NCBI RefSeq assembly: GCF_900103875.1 | Contig: NZ_LT629705.1 | Span: 2,799,001-2,863,000 of the forward strand | DNA: 64,000 nt | Direction of reading: 5' to 3' | Origin: Pseudomonas arsenicoxydans | GTDB taxonomy: Bacteria > Pseudomonadota > Gammaproteobacteria > Pseudomonadales > Pseudomonadaceae | Shown: positions 53,908 to 62,266 of the stretch, one piece after another | Layout of the letters: every line of letters begins with the position of its first letter | Numbering within the stretch: the first letter of the stretch is position 1 | Translations under genes and position numbers: made by a program | The notes under the pieces: model-generated | Database searches by the model: none | Told to the model about the DNA's origin: nothing | The model's input: only the letters and a program-made list of their open reading frames with translations

Positions 53908-54967
53908 GTTGTATCGGGTCGCTGACCTGCCGGTGCTGCAAAACCGCACCTTCGCCGACCCGGATTCGGCCCGGGCTTCTGCCAGCGCCGATATGGTCCT
54001 GGTGCAGGACGAACAGAGCGGGTTGATCTTCAACCAGGCCTTCGATGCCGACAAGCTCAGCTACGACGCCGACTACCAGAATGAGCAAGCGCATTCGGGG
54101 CAGTTCCAGAAGCACTTGAGCGATGTCGAAGGCATCATTGCCCGCCATTTCAAGGGTCAGGAACTGATCGAAGTCGGCTGCGGCAAAGGCTACTTTCTCG
54201 AACTGTTGAAGGGCCTGGGCTACGCCATCACCGGCATCGACCCGGCCTATGAAGGCAGCAACGCCGACGTGATCAAGGCGCCGTTCACGCGCGGCCTCGG
54301 CCTGGCGGCGGACGCCATCGTGCTGCGCCATGTTCTGGAACATATCCAGGACCCGGTGAGTTTTCTCGCCGAGATGGCCGAGGCCAATCAGGGCGGACAG
54401 ATCTACATCGAAGTGCCGTGCTTCGACTGGATTCTGGAGCACCGCGCCTGGTTCGACCTGTTCTATGAGCACGTCAATTATTTCCGCCTCGATGACCTGC
54501 GCCGGATGTTCGGCACGGTGCTCGAGGCCGGTCACCTGTTTGGTAGCCAATACCTGTACATCGTGGCGGACCTGTCGACCCTGCGCCTGACCCCGGAACA
54601 ACCGGTGCCGCGCCTTGAGTTGCCGCAGGGCTTCACCAGCAGCCTTGAGCGCGCGGTGCAGATTATCCAGGACGCCCCCAAACAAGGTTCGGCGATCTGG
54701 GGTGCCTCGTCCAAAGGCGTGATCTATTCGCTGTTCCTGCAACGGGCCGGTGTGGCGGTGGATCGCGTGGTGGACATCAACCCGGCCAAACAGGGGCGGT
54801 ATCTGCCCTTGAGCGGCGTGCGGGTGTCCTCGCCGCAAGAGGCCATGGATGCGTTGCCCGAAGGCGCCAACCTGTTTGTGATGAACTCCAACTACCTCGA
54901 AGAAATCAAGCGGATGACCGGTGGACGTTACGTCTATCACGCCGTCGACAGCGCTTCGTTCCAGTGA
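53897..54967 (+). CDS. SAM-dependent methyltransferase
   Basis: A 356-residue protein. Methyltransferase core with LIEVGCGKGYFLELL (about 90-104), the GIDPAYEGS acidic end of strand 2, and IVLRHVLEHIQDP. The C-terminal part (about 240-350; GAIWGASSKGVIYSLFLQ) resembles the C-terminal domain of the sugar C-methyltransferase upstream, so both belong to the same superfamily. Acceptor unknown: a sugar C- or O-methyl is likely. Confidence 0.85.
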   Translation: MKHELYRVADLPVLQNRTFADPDSARASASADMVLVQDEQSGLIFNQAFDADKLSYDADYQNEQAHSGQFQKHLSDVEGIIARHFKGQELIEVGCGKGYFLELLKGLGYAITGIDPAYEGSNADVIKAPFTRGLGLAADAIVLRHVLEHIQDPVSFLAEMAEANQGGQIYIEVPCFDWILEHRAWFDLFYEHVNYFRLDDLRRMFGTVLEAGHLFGSQYLYIVADLSTLRLTPEQPVPRLELPQGFTSSLERAVQIIQDAPKQGSAIWGASSKGVIYSLFLQRAGVAVDRVVDINPAKQGRYLPLSGVRVSSPQEAMDALPEGANLFVMNSNYLEEIKRMTGGRYVYHAVDSASFQ

Positions 54968-54984
54968 CTATTGAGATTAGAAAA

Positions 54985-55722
54985 ATGACCGACAACACCA
55001 TCAATAAAGCCTTCGAAGCCGAGTGCCAGGCAGAAATCGCGCGTCAGGGCGATGATCAGAAACTGACCGGCCTGGCCCGGGATTTCTTCAACGAATCGGC
55101 CAAGCACAAGTACAGCTACCACTTCTCGTGGATGGGCCGTCCGATCATCCAGTTGCCGCAAGACATGATGGCGATGCAAGAGATCATCTGGCAGGTCAAG
55201 CCAGACCTGGTGATCGAATGCGGCATCGCCCATGGCGGTTCGATCATCTACTACGCCTCCTTGCTGGAGCTGCAAGGCCACGGTGAAGTGCTGGGCATCG
55301 ACCTGGACATTCGCCCGCACAACCGCGAAGCCATCGAAAGCCACCCGATGAGCAAGCGCATCAAGATGATCGAGGGTTCGAGCATCGACCCGGCGATCGC
55401 TGCCCAGGTTCGTGCTGCGGCCGAAGGCAAGAAAGTCATTCTGGTGCTCGACTCCAACCACACCCACGACCACGTGCTGGAAGAGCTGCGCCTCTACGCG
55501 CCACTGGTGTCGGTGGACAGCTACTGCGTGGTCATGGACACCGTGGTCGAAGACATGCCGGCCGACTTCTTCCCGGACCGTCCATGGGGCCCGGGCGACA
55601 ACCCGAAAACCGCGGTGTGGAAATACCTTGAAGAGAACAAGGATTTCGAGATTGACCAGCAGATGCAAAACAAACTGCTGCTCACCGTTGCACCGGACGG
55701 CTACCTGCGTCGCGTTCGTTAA
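54985..55722 (+). CDS. CmcI-like (cephalosporin hydroxylase family) probable O-methyltransferase
   Basis: A 245-residue protein with the CmcI-like pattern DLVIECGIAHGGSIIYYASLL and VILVLDSNHTHDHVLEELRLY. Despite the family name, these are SAM- and metal-dependent methyltransferases found in glycan clusters; a sugar O-methyltransferase role is likely here. ATG 54985 is chosen; GTG 54964 overlapping the previous stop is possible. Confidence 0.83.
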   Translation: MTDNTINKAFEAECQAEIARQGDDQKLTGLARDFFNESAKHKYSYHFSWMGRPIIQLPQDMMAMQEIIWQVKPDLVIECGIAHGGSIIYYASLLELQGHGEVLGIDLDIRPHNREAIESHPMSKRIKMIEGSSIDPAIAAQVRAAAEGKKVILVLDSNHTHDHVLEELRLYAPLVSVDSYCVVMDTVVEDMPADFFPDRPWGPGDNPKTAVWKYLEENKDFEIDQQMQNKLLLTVAPDGYLRRVR

Positions 55723-55777
55723 TTTCGGCACATCATTAAAGTGTTAGTCAGGCGTTTCGCCGGCAGTGGGAGAAGTT

Positions 55778-58696
55778 ATGCAAGGCAAGTCCGTTTCTGA
55801 GCACATGTTGCCGTTGAATGAGCTGCTGACGGTGGTGTTGATTTCCCACAACCGTCCGGCTTTTTTGCGCAGGGCAGTGAAGTATTACGGTGACTTGCCT
55901 TGCAAAGTACTGGTGCTCGATTCCGCCACTGAACCTTTCAAGGGCGAACTGCCTGACGTCGAATACCGGCATGTGCCGCAATTCGCCTACAGCGGCTTCC
56001 AGGCCAAGATTGCCTATGGCGTGGAGCAAGTGACCACCCCGTACATGGTGCTGGCGGCCGACGATGACTTCATCGTGCACGACGCGCTGGCCGAGTCGGT
56101 GGACTTCCTGCAAGCGAACCGCGACTACGGCATGTGCCACGGCTATTGCCTGATGTACCTGACCTTCGCCAACAGCGTGAGCTACTACCGGCGCGACAAG
56201 AAAGTGTGCGAGGACTATTGCTCCGAGCGACCTCAGGATCGGGTCGTCGAGTACATGCACCAATACTTGCCGCCGTTTTACGCGGTGACCCGTACTTCGC
56301 TGATGAAATCCTGGTATTCGCTGCTGCCGCCGGGCACCAGTTTCCAGTGGCAGGAGATCGGTCACGTCTACTACATGCTGGCGTGCGCCAAGGCGCGGAT
56401 CCTGCCAACCCCTTATGTGGTGCGTGAGATCAACTACGGCAACTCCGAACACAACACCGAGGTGTATCACTCGCTGACGTATACCGACGCCAAATCGGTG
56501 GCCGAGCGTGACGCCTTTGCCGAATTCCTGGCCTCGTTGCCAACCGGGATCAAGGAGCTCGACCCGGTACAGGCCAAAGCCTTCGTCATGGAAAGTTTCG
56601 ACGCCATGATCGACAGCCTGCAAACCGGACGTGCCCTGACCGCGGAGTTGGTTTTCCAGTCCATCTGGAACAATACCCTCAAGGCACCCGATCGTCTTTT
56701 CGGGCCAAAACAGTACGTCGAAATGCCGTTCTACAATCAGGCGTTCTTCGACAAGTTGACCCAGTTCGAATTCATGCTTCATGCGATGCCGGCCGGTCGT
56801 CTTCAGCTCGAACAGCTTGAAGGCGTGTGGACTCGCCAGGAGCACTTGCTGAGCCCGCGCAACAACGATACGTCGGAAAGCGTGGTCGACCGTTTGTGGC
56901 AGGCCTACGACGCCAATGCGTTCAACCGTACGGTGGTCAAGCGCCTGGTGGCGCAACTGGAACTGCTGGGCGAGGACGAAGAAGCTGAATCGATGCGCGA
57001 CTGGGTCGCACGCCTTGATGCGTTGTCGGTCGTGGATCATCACTTGACGTTTGAAAACATGCGTTCGGGTCGCCTGCTCAAGTGGCTGGAGGCCCGGTCG
57101 CCTGATGCCGAACAGGCCGAGGCGATTGCCCGACACTTGGCAATGAATGGTGGGGGGCCACACTTCGGCATCCTTTTGCTGGACCTGGATAACGATGTCG
57201 AGAAATTGCAGGTCACCCTCGACAGCTTGCTGGAAGGCCACTGCAAGGCCTTCAAAGTTGTGGTCTTCACCACCGGCGAAGCGCCTGCGGCCACCACGGC
57301 ACAGAACACCCTGCACTTTGTCCGTGTGACGCCAGGCAACTTTGTCGAAAAACTGAATCAGAGCGCTCGTCAGTCGCCATGTGACTGGCTGCTGCTGGCC
57401 GAGGCCGGCGATGAGTTCACCCCGGGAGGTCTGTTGCGTGCCAGCCTGGAGCTGTTGTCCGCCAGTGACATCCGTGCGGTAGCGACCGATGAAATTCAGC
57501 GTACCGACAACGGCGCACTGGTGGATGTGTTTCGGCCGGGCTTCAACCTGGACCTGCTGCAAAGCCTGCCTGCCTTGATGGCTCGACACTGGTTGATCCG
57601 CCGCGACGTGTTGATCGAGGCGGGTGGTTACCAGCCCGATTTCAGAAAGGCCCTGGAATTCGATTTGCTGCTGCGCATCATCGAGGCGGGCGGCCTGAGC
57701 GGTCTGGCGCACCTCGACGAGCCATTGCTGATTGCACAGGCACCGGTGCTGGAAGAAAACGCCGACGAACGCCTCGCGTTGCTGCGTCATCTGGGCAACC
57801 GTGGCTACAAGGCCAAAATCACCTCGGCGACCCCTGGCACCTATCAGGTCGACTACCGTCACACCGAGCGTCCACTGGTCTCGATCATCGTTCCGGCCGG
57901 GGATGACCTAGCCCTGCTGCAGCAGTGTGTGCAAGGCGTGTTGCTGCGTACCCGCTACACCCGCTACGAAGTGCTGATTGCGGCGAATCCGACCCAGTCG
58001 GCCGAGGTCAACGATTGGCTGGGCACGCTACAGAACGCCAAGGTGCGCGTCCTGTATGCAGAGCAGACGCTGAGCAACGTAGCGTTGTACAACGCCGCGA
58101 GTCAGCAAGCGCAGGGTGAATACCTGGTGCTGCTGGCTGCTGACGGTGAAGTGGTCAATCCGAACTGGATCGAGTCGCTGCTCAACCATGCCCAGCGTCC
58201 TGAAGTGGGGATTGTCGGCGCCACGCTTGTCGATCGTGAAGGCAAGGTCACGCAAGCCGGTCTGATTCTGGGGATGCGTGGCGGAGTCGGTTCCGCGTTT
58301 ATCGGCGACCGGTATGACGCCAGCAACAGCTACCTGCAGCGCTTGGCACTGGATCAGAACTATTCGGCGGTGTCGCAGGCTTGCCTGATGGTGCGCAAAG
58401 AATTGTTCGAGGCTTTGGGTGGCCTGGATGGCCAGACATTCGCTGAAGGCTTGAGCGACGTCGATCTGTGCCTCAAGGCCGGGCAGGCGGGTTATCTCAC
58501 CGTGTGGACGCCGCGGGTTCAGGTGATTCATCCGGGCGAGGTGGCGCAGGCTCCTCAGGTGCTCGACGCCCTGCGGGAAAAATGGGCGGCCGCCTTCGCA
58601 CAGGACCAGGCCTACAACGCCAATCTGGCGTTGACCGGCAAGGGTTTTGCCCTGGGTGACAGCGCTCCGATCAACTGGGCGCAGTTGCTCGCATAA
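55778..58696 (+). CDS. Large multi-domain glycosyltransferase (TIGR00180-type N-terminus)
   Basis: A 972-residue protein. The N-terminal domain (about 1-265; VVLISHNRPAFLRRAVKYYG, LAADDDFIVHDAL) is the TIGR00180 type; the middle (about 462-690) is a degenerate GT2-like part; the C-terminal GT2 domain begins near 697 (RPLVSIIVPAGDD). The last two parts are paralogous to the middle of the giant enzyme at 42744 (both contain LLNHAQRPEVG and ADxVDLCLK/R-type stretches). ATG 55778 is preceded by GGGAGA. Probably attaches one of the sugars made by this cluster. Confidence 0.83.
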   Translation: MQGKSVSEHMLPLNELLTVVLISHNRPAFLRRAVKYYGDLPCKVLVLDSATEPFKGELPDVEYRHVPQFAYSGFQAKIAYGVEQVTTPYMVLAADDDFIVHDALAESVDFLQANRDYGMCHGYCLMYLTFANSVSYYRRDKKVCEDYCSERPQDRVVEYMHQYLPPFYAVTRTSLMKSWYSLLPPGTSFQWQEIGHVYYMLACAKARILPTPYVVREINYGNSEHNTEVYHSLTYTDAKSVAERDAFAEFLASLPTGIKELDPVQAKAFVMESFDAMIDSLQTGRALTAELVFQSIWNNTLKAPDRLFGPKQYVEMPFYNQAFFDKLTQFEFMLHAMPAGRLQLEQLEGVWTRQEHLLSPRNNDTSESVVDRLWQAYDANAFNRTVVKRLVAQLELLGEDEEAESMRDWVARLDALSVVDHHLTFENMRSGRLLKWLEARSPDAEQAEAIARHLAMNGGGPHFGILLLDLDNDVEKLQVTLDSLLEGHCKAFKVVVFTTGEAPAATTAQNTLHFVRVTPGNFVEKLNQSARQSPCDWLLLAEAGDEFTPGGLLRASLELLSASDIRAVATDEIQRTDNGALVDVFRPGFNLDLLQSLPALMARHWLIRRDVLIEAGGYQPDFRKALEFDLLLRIIEAGGLSGLAHLDEPLLIAQAPVLEENADERLALLRHLGNRGYKAKITSATPGTYQVDYRHTERPLVSIIVPAGDDLALLQQCVQGVLLRTRYTRYEVLIAANPTQSAEVNDWLGTLQNAKVRVLYAEQTLSNVALYNAASQQAQGEYLVLLAADGEVVNPNWIESLLNHAQRPEVGIVGATLVDREGKVTQAGLILGMRGGVGSAFIGDRYDASNSYLQRLALDQNYSAVSQACLMVRKELFEALGGLDGQTFAEGLSDVDLCLKAGQAGYLTVWTPRVQVIHPGEVAQAPQVLDALREKWAAAFAQDQAYNANLALTGKGFALGDSAPINWAQLLA

Positions 58697-58726
58697 ACCT
58701 GGCTGACAGGCACAAGGACTCAAGGC

Positions 58727-59728
58727 ATGTTCAACGGCAAATCGATTTTCATCTCCGGCGGCACCGGCTCGTTCGGGCGCAATTTCATCCGTCGCTTGCT
58801 GGAGCAATACCAGCCCAAGCGCGTGGTGGTGTTCTCTCGTGATGAGCTCAAGCAGTACGAGATGCAGCAGACGTTCAATGCCCCATGCATGCGCTATTTC
58901 CTGGGTGATGTGCGCGATGCCGAGCGTTTGCGCCAGGCCATGCGCGGCATCGATTACGTGGTGCATGCCGCGGCCCTCAAGCAAGTGCCAGCCGCCGAGT
59001 ACAACCCGACCGAATGCATTCGGACTAACGTCAACGGCGCGGAAAACATCATCGCCGCGGCCATCGACAATGGCGTCAAACAAGTCGTCGCGTTGTCCAC
59101 CGACAAGGCGGCCAGCCCGATCAACCTGTACGGCGCGACCAAGCTGCTGTCGGACAAACTGTTCGTGGCCGCCAACAACATTGCCGGCGAACAGCAAACC
59201 CGCTTTGCCGTGGTGCGCTACGGCAACGTCGCCGGTTCGCGGGGCTCGGTGGTGCCGTTCTTCAGCAAGCTGATCAACGAAGGCGCCACCGAACTGCCGA
59301 TCACTGACGAACGCATGACGCGCTTCTGGATCACCCTCGATCACGGCGTGCAATTCGTGCTCGACAGCTTTGCGCGGATGCACGGTGGTGAAGTGTTCGT
59401 GCCCAAGATCCCGTCGATCCGCATTGTCGATCTGGCGCTGGGCATGGCCGAGCACTTGCCGCACAAGCACGTGGGGATACGCCCCGGGGAAAAGCTCCAC
59501 GAGTTGATGGTGCCGCTGGACGATGCACGGATGACTCTGGAATTTTCCGATCACTACACGATCCAGCCGTCGATCCGCTTCACCAGCGTCGACGTGGATT
59601 TTGCCGTGGACAAGCTGGGCGAGCAGGGCAAGCCAGTGAGTGAGGACTTCGAGTACCGCTCCGACACCAATCCGCAGTTCTTGTCAGTCGGGCAGATCGC
59701 CGATCTGCACGCGGACTTGTCGGCATGA
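58727..59728 (+). CDS. pseB: UDP-N-acetylglucosamine 4,6-dehydratase (inverting), PseB
   Basis: A 333-residue SDR. NAD site ISGGTGSFGRNFIRRLLEQ, Lys in the ALKQVPAAEYNP segment typical of PseB/FlmA, and NLYGATKLLSDKLF. It converts UDP-GlcNAc to a 4-keto-6-deoxy-AltNAc derivative, the first step to pseudaminic acid. Overlaps pseC by 4 bases. Confidence 0.95.
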   Translation: MFNGKSIFISGGTGSFGRNFIRRLLEQYQPKRVVVFSRDELKQYEMQQTFNAPCMRYFLGDVRDAERLRQAMRGIDYVVHAAALKQVPAAEYNPTECIRTNVNGAENIIAAAIDNGVKQVVALSTDKAASPINLYGATKLLSDKLFVAANNIAGEQQTRFAVVRYGNVAGSRGSVVPFFSKLINEGATELPITDERMTRFWITLDHGVQFVLDSFARMHGGEVFVPKIPSIRIVDLALGMAEHLPHKHVGIRPGEKLHELMVPLDDARMTLEFSDHYTIQPSIRFTSVDVDFAVDKLGEQGKPVSEDFEYRSDTNPQFLSVGQIADLHADLSA

Positions 59729-60882
59729 TTCCCTACGGTCGACAGAGTCTCGATCAGGCCGACGTCGACGCGGTCGTCGCCGTCTTGCAGTCCGACTGGC
59801 TGACCCAGGGACCGACCATCGAGCGCTTCGAACAGGCCTTGGCTGAACGTTGCCAGGCCGATTTCGCGGTGGCGGTGTGTAACGCCACGGCGGCATTGCA
59901 CATTGCTTGCCTGGCGGCCGGGCTCGGGCCGGGTGATCGTTTATGGACAACGCCCAATACCTTTCTGGCCTCGGCTAATTGCGGTCGTTACTGCGGTGCC
60001 GAGGTGGACTTCGTCGACATCGATCCGCTGACCTGGAACCTCGACGCCTACGCCCTGAAAGCCAAGCTGGAAGCGGCGGAGGATGCCGGCACGCTGCCTA
60101 AAGTGCTGGTGGCGGTGGCGTTCTCCGGGCAGAGCTGCGATATGCGGATGATCGCCGAATTGGCCGAGCGTTATGGTTTCACGGTCATCGAGGATGCCTC
60201 CCACGCAGTCGGCGCATCCTATGCCGGGCGCCCGGTGGGCTGTGGCGATTTTGCGGCGATGACGGTATTCAGCTTTCATCCGGTGAAAATCATCACCAGC
60301 GGCGAAGGTGGCATGGTCCTGACCAATCGCCGGGATCTGGCCGAGCGTCTGCAACGCTTGCGCAGCCACGGCATGACCCGCGATCCGGCGCAAATGACCG
60401 AATCCAGCCATGGCCCCTGGTATTACCAGCAGATTGAGCTGGGCTTCAATTATCGGATCACCGATCTGCAAGCTGCCCTCGGGCTGTCACAGTTGAACAA
60501 ACTGGATGACTTCATCGAACGCCGCCGTGAGCTGGCAGCACGGTATGACCGTTTGCTCACTTACTTGCCGCTGACCTTGCCCAGCCCTCAGCCTGAAGCC
60601 GATTCGGCGTGGCATCTGTATGTGGTGCGCTTGCAGCTTGATCGCATCAGCCTTAGTCATCGCCAGGTGTTCGAAGGGTTGCGGGCTGCCGGGGTCGGTG
60701 TGAATCTGCATTACATTCCGGTGCATTTGCAGCCTTACTACCGTGACTTGGGGTTTGCTGAAGGCGATTTTCCACAAGCTGAGCGTTACTACGCAGAAGC
60801 CATCAGCCTACCGTTGTTTCCGTTGCTCAGCGACGAGCAGCAGGACTGCGTGGTCGAACAACTGCGGCGTTTGACTGAATAA
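59725..60882 (+). CDS. pseC: Pseudaminic acid pathway aminotransferase PseC
   Basis: A 385-residue DegT/DnrJ-type PLP enzyme. IPYGRQSLDQADVDAVVAVL, CNATAALHIA and the PLP-lysine segment FHPVKIITSGEGGM are the PseC marks. It aminates the 4-keto intermediate from PseB. ATG overlaps the pseB stop, as is usual in pse clusters. Confidence 0.95.
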   Translation: MIPYGRQSLDQADVDAVVAVLQSDWLTQGPTIERFEQALAERCQADFAVAVCNATAALHIACLAAGLGPGDRLWTTPNTFLASANCGRYCGAEVDFVDIDPLTWNLDAYALKAKLEAAEDAGTLPKVLVAVAFSGQSCDMRMIAELAERYGFTVIEDASHAVGASYAGRPVGCGDFAAMTVFSFHPVKIITSGEGGMVLTNRRDLAERLQRLRSHGMTRDPAQMTESSHGPWYYQQIELGFNYRITDLQAALGLSQLNKLDDFIERRRELAARYDRLLTYLPLTLPSPQPEADSAWHLYVVRLQLDRISLSHRQVFEGLRAAGVGVNLHYIPVHLQPYYRDLGFAEGDFPQAERYYAEAISLPLFPLLSDEQQDCVVEQLRRLTE

Positions 60883-60941
60883 ATACAGCCAGTCGGTTAG
60901 GCGCGGTCCCCCAGGCGCTGTGCTTCAAATGAGAGAGAACG

Positions 60942-61562
60942 ATGCGTGAACTGAGCGAGCAGGAAAAATTCTGGCAGGGCGACTTCGGTAACCAATACGT
61001 TGATCGCAACGTCGGGCAGCCATTGGTGGCGGCCAACCTGGCATTGTTTGCCAAGGCGCTGACCCGGGCCGGGCGGATTGAAAGCCTGGTGGAGCTGGGG
61101 ACCAACGCCGGCAACAATTTGCAGGCGCTGCATCACCTGTTGCCTCGGTGCGAACTGTTCGGTGTGGAGATCAATGCCAGCGCCTGCGCCCAAGCCCAGG
61201 CGCTGGATATCGCGCAGATCTGGCACGGTTCGCTGTTTGATTTCCCCCGCGAGCGCAGCTTTGACCTGACCCTGAGCAAAGGCGTGCTGATCCATCTGGC
61301 GCCGGAGTTGTTGCCGGCGGCTTATGCGCAGTTGTATGAACTGAGCCAGCGTTACATTCTGATCGCCGAGTACTACAACCCGGCACCGGTCGAAGTGTCC
61401 TATCGCGGTAACAGCGGCAAGTTGTTCAAACGTGATTTTGCCGGTGAAATGCTTGATCGTTACGATGATCTGCAACTGCTGGATTACGGCTTCGGTTACC
61501 ACCGTGACCCGCAATTTCCGGTGGACGACATCACTTGGTTTCTGTTGGAAAAACGCCCTTGA
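60942..61562 (+). CDS. Pseudaminic acid biosynthesis-associated methylase
   Basis: A 206-residue SAM methyltransferase (ELSEQEKFWQGDFGNQYVDR; LVELGTNAGNNLQALHHLLP; VLIHLAPELLPAAYAQLYEL) of the type often found next to pse genes. It may methylate a pseudaminic acid derivative or precursor. It ends where pseF begins. Confidence 0.88.
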   Translation: MRELSEQEKFWQGDFGNQYVDRNVGQPLVAANLALFAKALTRAGRIESLVELGTNAGNNLQALHHLLPRCELFGVEINASACAQAQALDIAQIWHGSLFDFPRERSFDLTLSKGVLIHLAPELLPAAYAQLYELSQRYILIAEYYNPAPVEVSYRGNSGKLFKRDFAGEMLDRYDDLQLLDYGFGYHRDPQFPVDDITWFLLEKRP

Positions 61563-62266
61563 ACAACGTAGCAATCATCCCGGCTCGCGGTGGCAGCAAA
61601 CGCATACCGCGCAAGAACCTCAAGCCGTTCGACGGCGTGCCGATGATTGCCCGTTCGATTCAAACCGCCCTTGATTCCGGGTTGTTCGCCCAGGTGGTGG
61701 TCAGTACCGACGATGAAGAAATCGCCGAGGTGGCTCGAGCCAGTGGTGCGCAAGTGCCGTTTATGCGGCCTGCGGCATTGGCGGACGATTTCACCGGTAC
61801 GGCGGCAGTGATTGCGCATGCGCTGGAGGAGCTGCATCGACAGGGTCAGGATTTTGATTTCGCCTGTTGTGTCTATGCCACGGCACCGTTGCTGCAAACC
61901 CGATTTTTACAGCAGGGCTTGAATCTGCTGGAGCAGCATCCGGATAAATCCTTCGCCTTCTCGGTCTGCGATTTCGGCTTTCCGGTGCAGCGCGCCCTGA
62001 CCGTTGATAGTCAAGGCGCGTTGACCGCGTTGTACCCGCAGTTCAGTCAAACCCGCTCTCAGGACTTGCCGCCGGCCTATCAGGATGCCGGGCAGTTCTA
62101 CTGGGGCCGCAGCAGTGCCTGGCGCCAGGGCGAGGCGTTGTATTCACCGCAAAGCCTGCCGGTGATCCTGCCGCGTTACCTCGTTCAGGACATCGATACC
62201 CCCGAAGACTGGAAGCGCGCCGAATACCTTTACGCGGCGCTGAAGGCAGGAGGGGAGTTGCAATGA
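61559..62266 (+). CDS. pseF: Pseudaminic acid cytidylyltransferase PseF
   Basis: A 235-residue CMP-sugar synthetase. NNVAIIPARGGSKRIPRKNL, FDGVPMIARS, VVVSTDDEEIAEVA and AYQDAGQFYWG are as in PseF/NeuA. It activates pseudaminic acid with CTP. TTG start at 61559 overlaps the previous stop; no ATG fits. Overlaps pseG by 4 bases. Confidence 0.94.
   Translation: MNNVAIIPARGGSKRIPRKNLKPFDGVPMIARSIQTALDSGLFAQVVVSTDDEEIAEVARASGAQVPFMRPAALADDFTGTAAVIAHALEELHRQGQDFDFACCVYATAPLLQTRFLQQGLNLLEQHPDKSFAFSVCDFGFPVQRALTVDSQGALTALYPQFSQTRSQDLPPAYQDAGQFYWGRSSAWRQGEALYSPQSLPVILPRYLVQDIDTPEDWKRAEYLYAALKAGGELQ

Noticed and set aside
54985..55722. Antibiotic (cephalosporin) biosynthesis gene
   Set aside because: The family name is historical; neighbours are sugar genes and no other antibiotic genes are present.
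55748..57862. 704-codon open frame on the minus strand inside the large glycosyltransferase gene
   Set aside because: It is the mirror of a real gene in GC-rich DNA; the plus-strand frame has clear domains and a ribosome site, the minus frame has neither.
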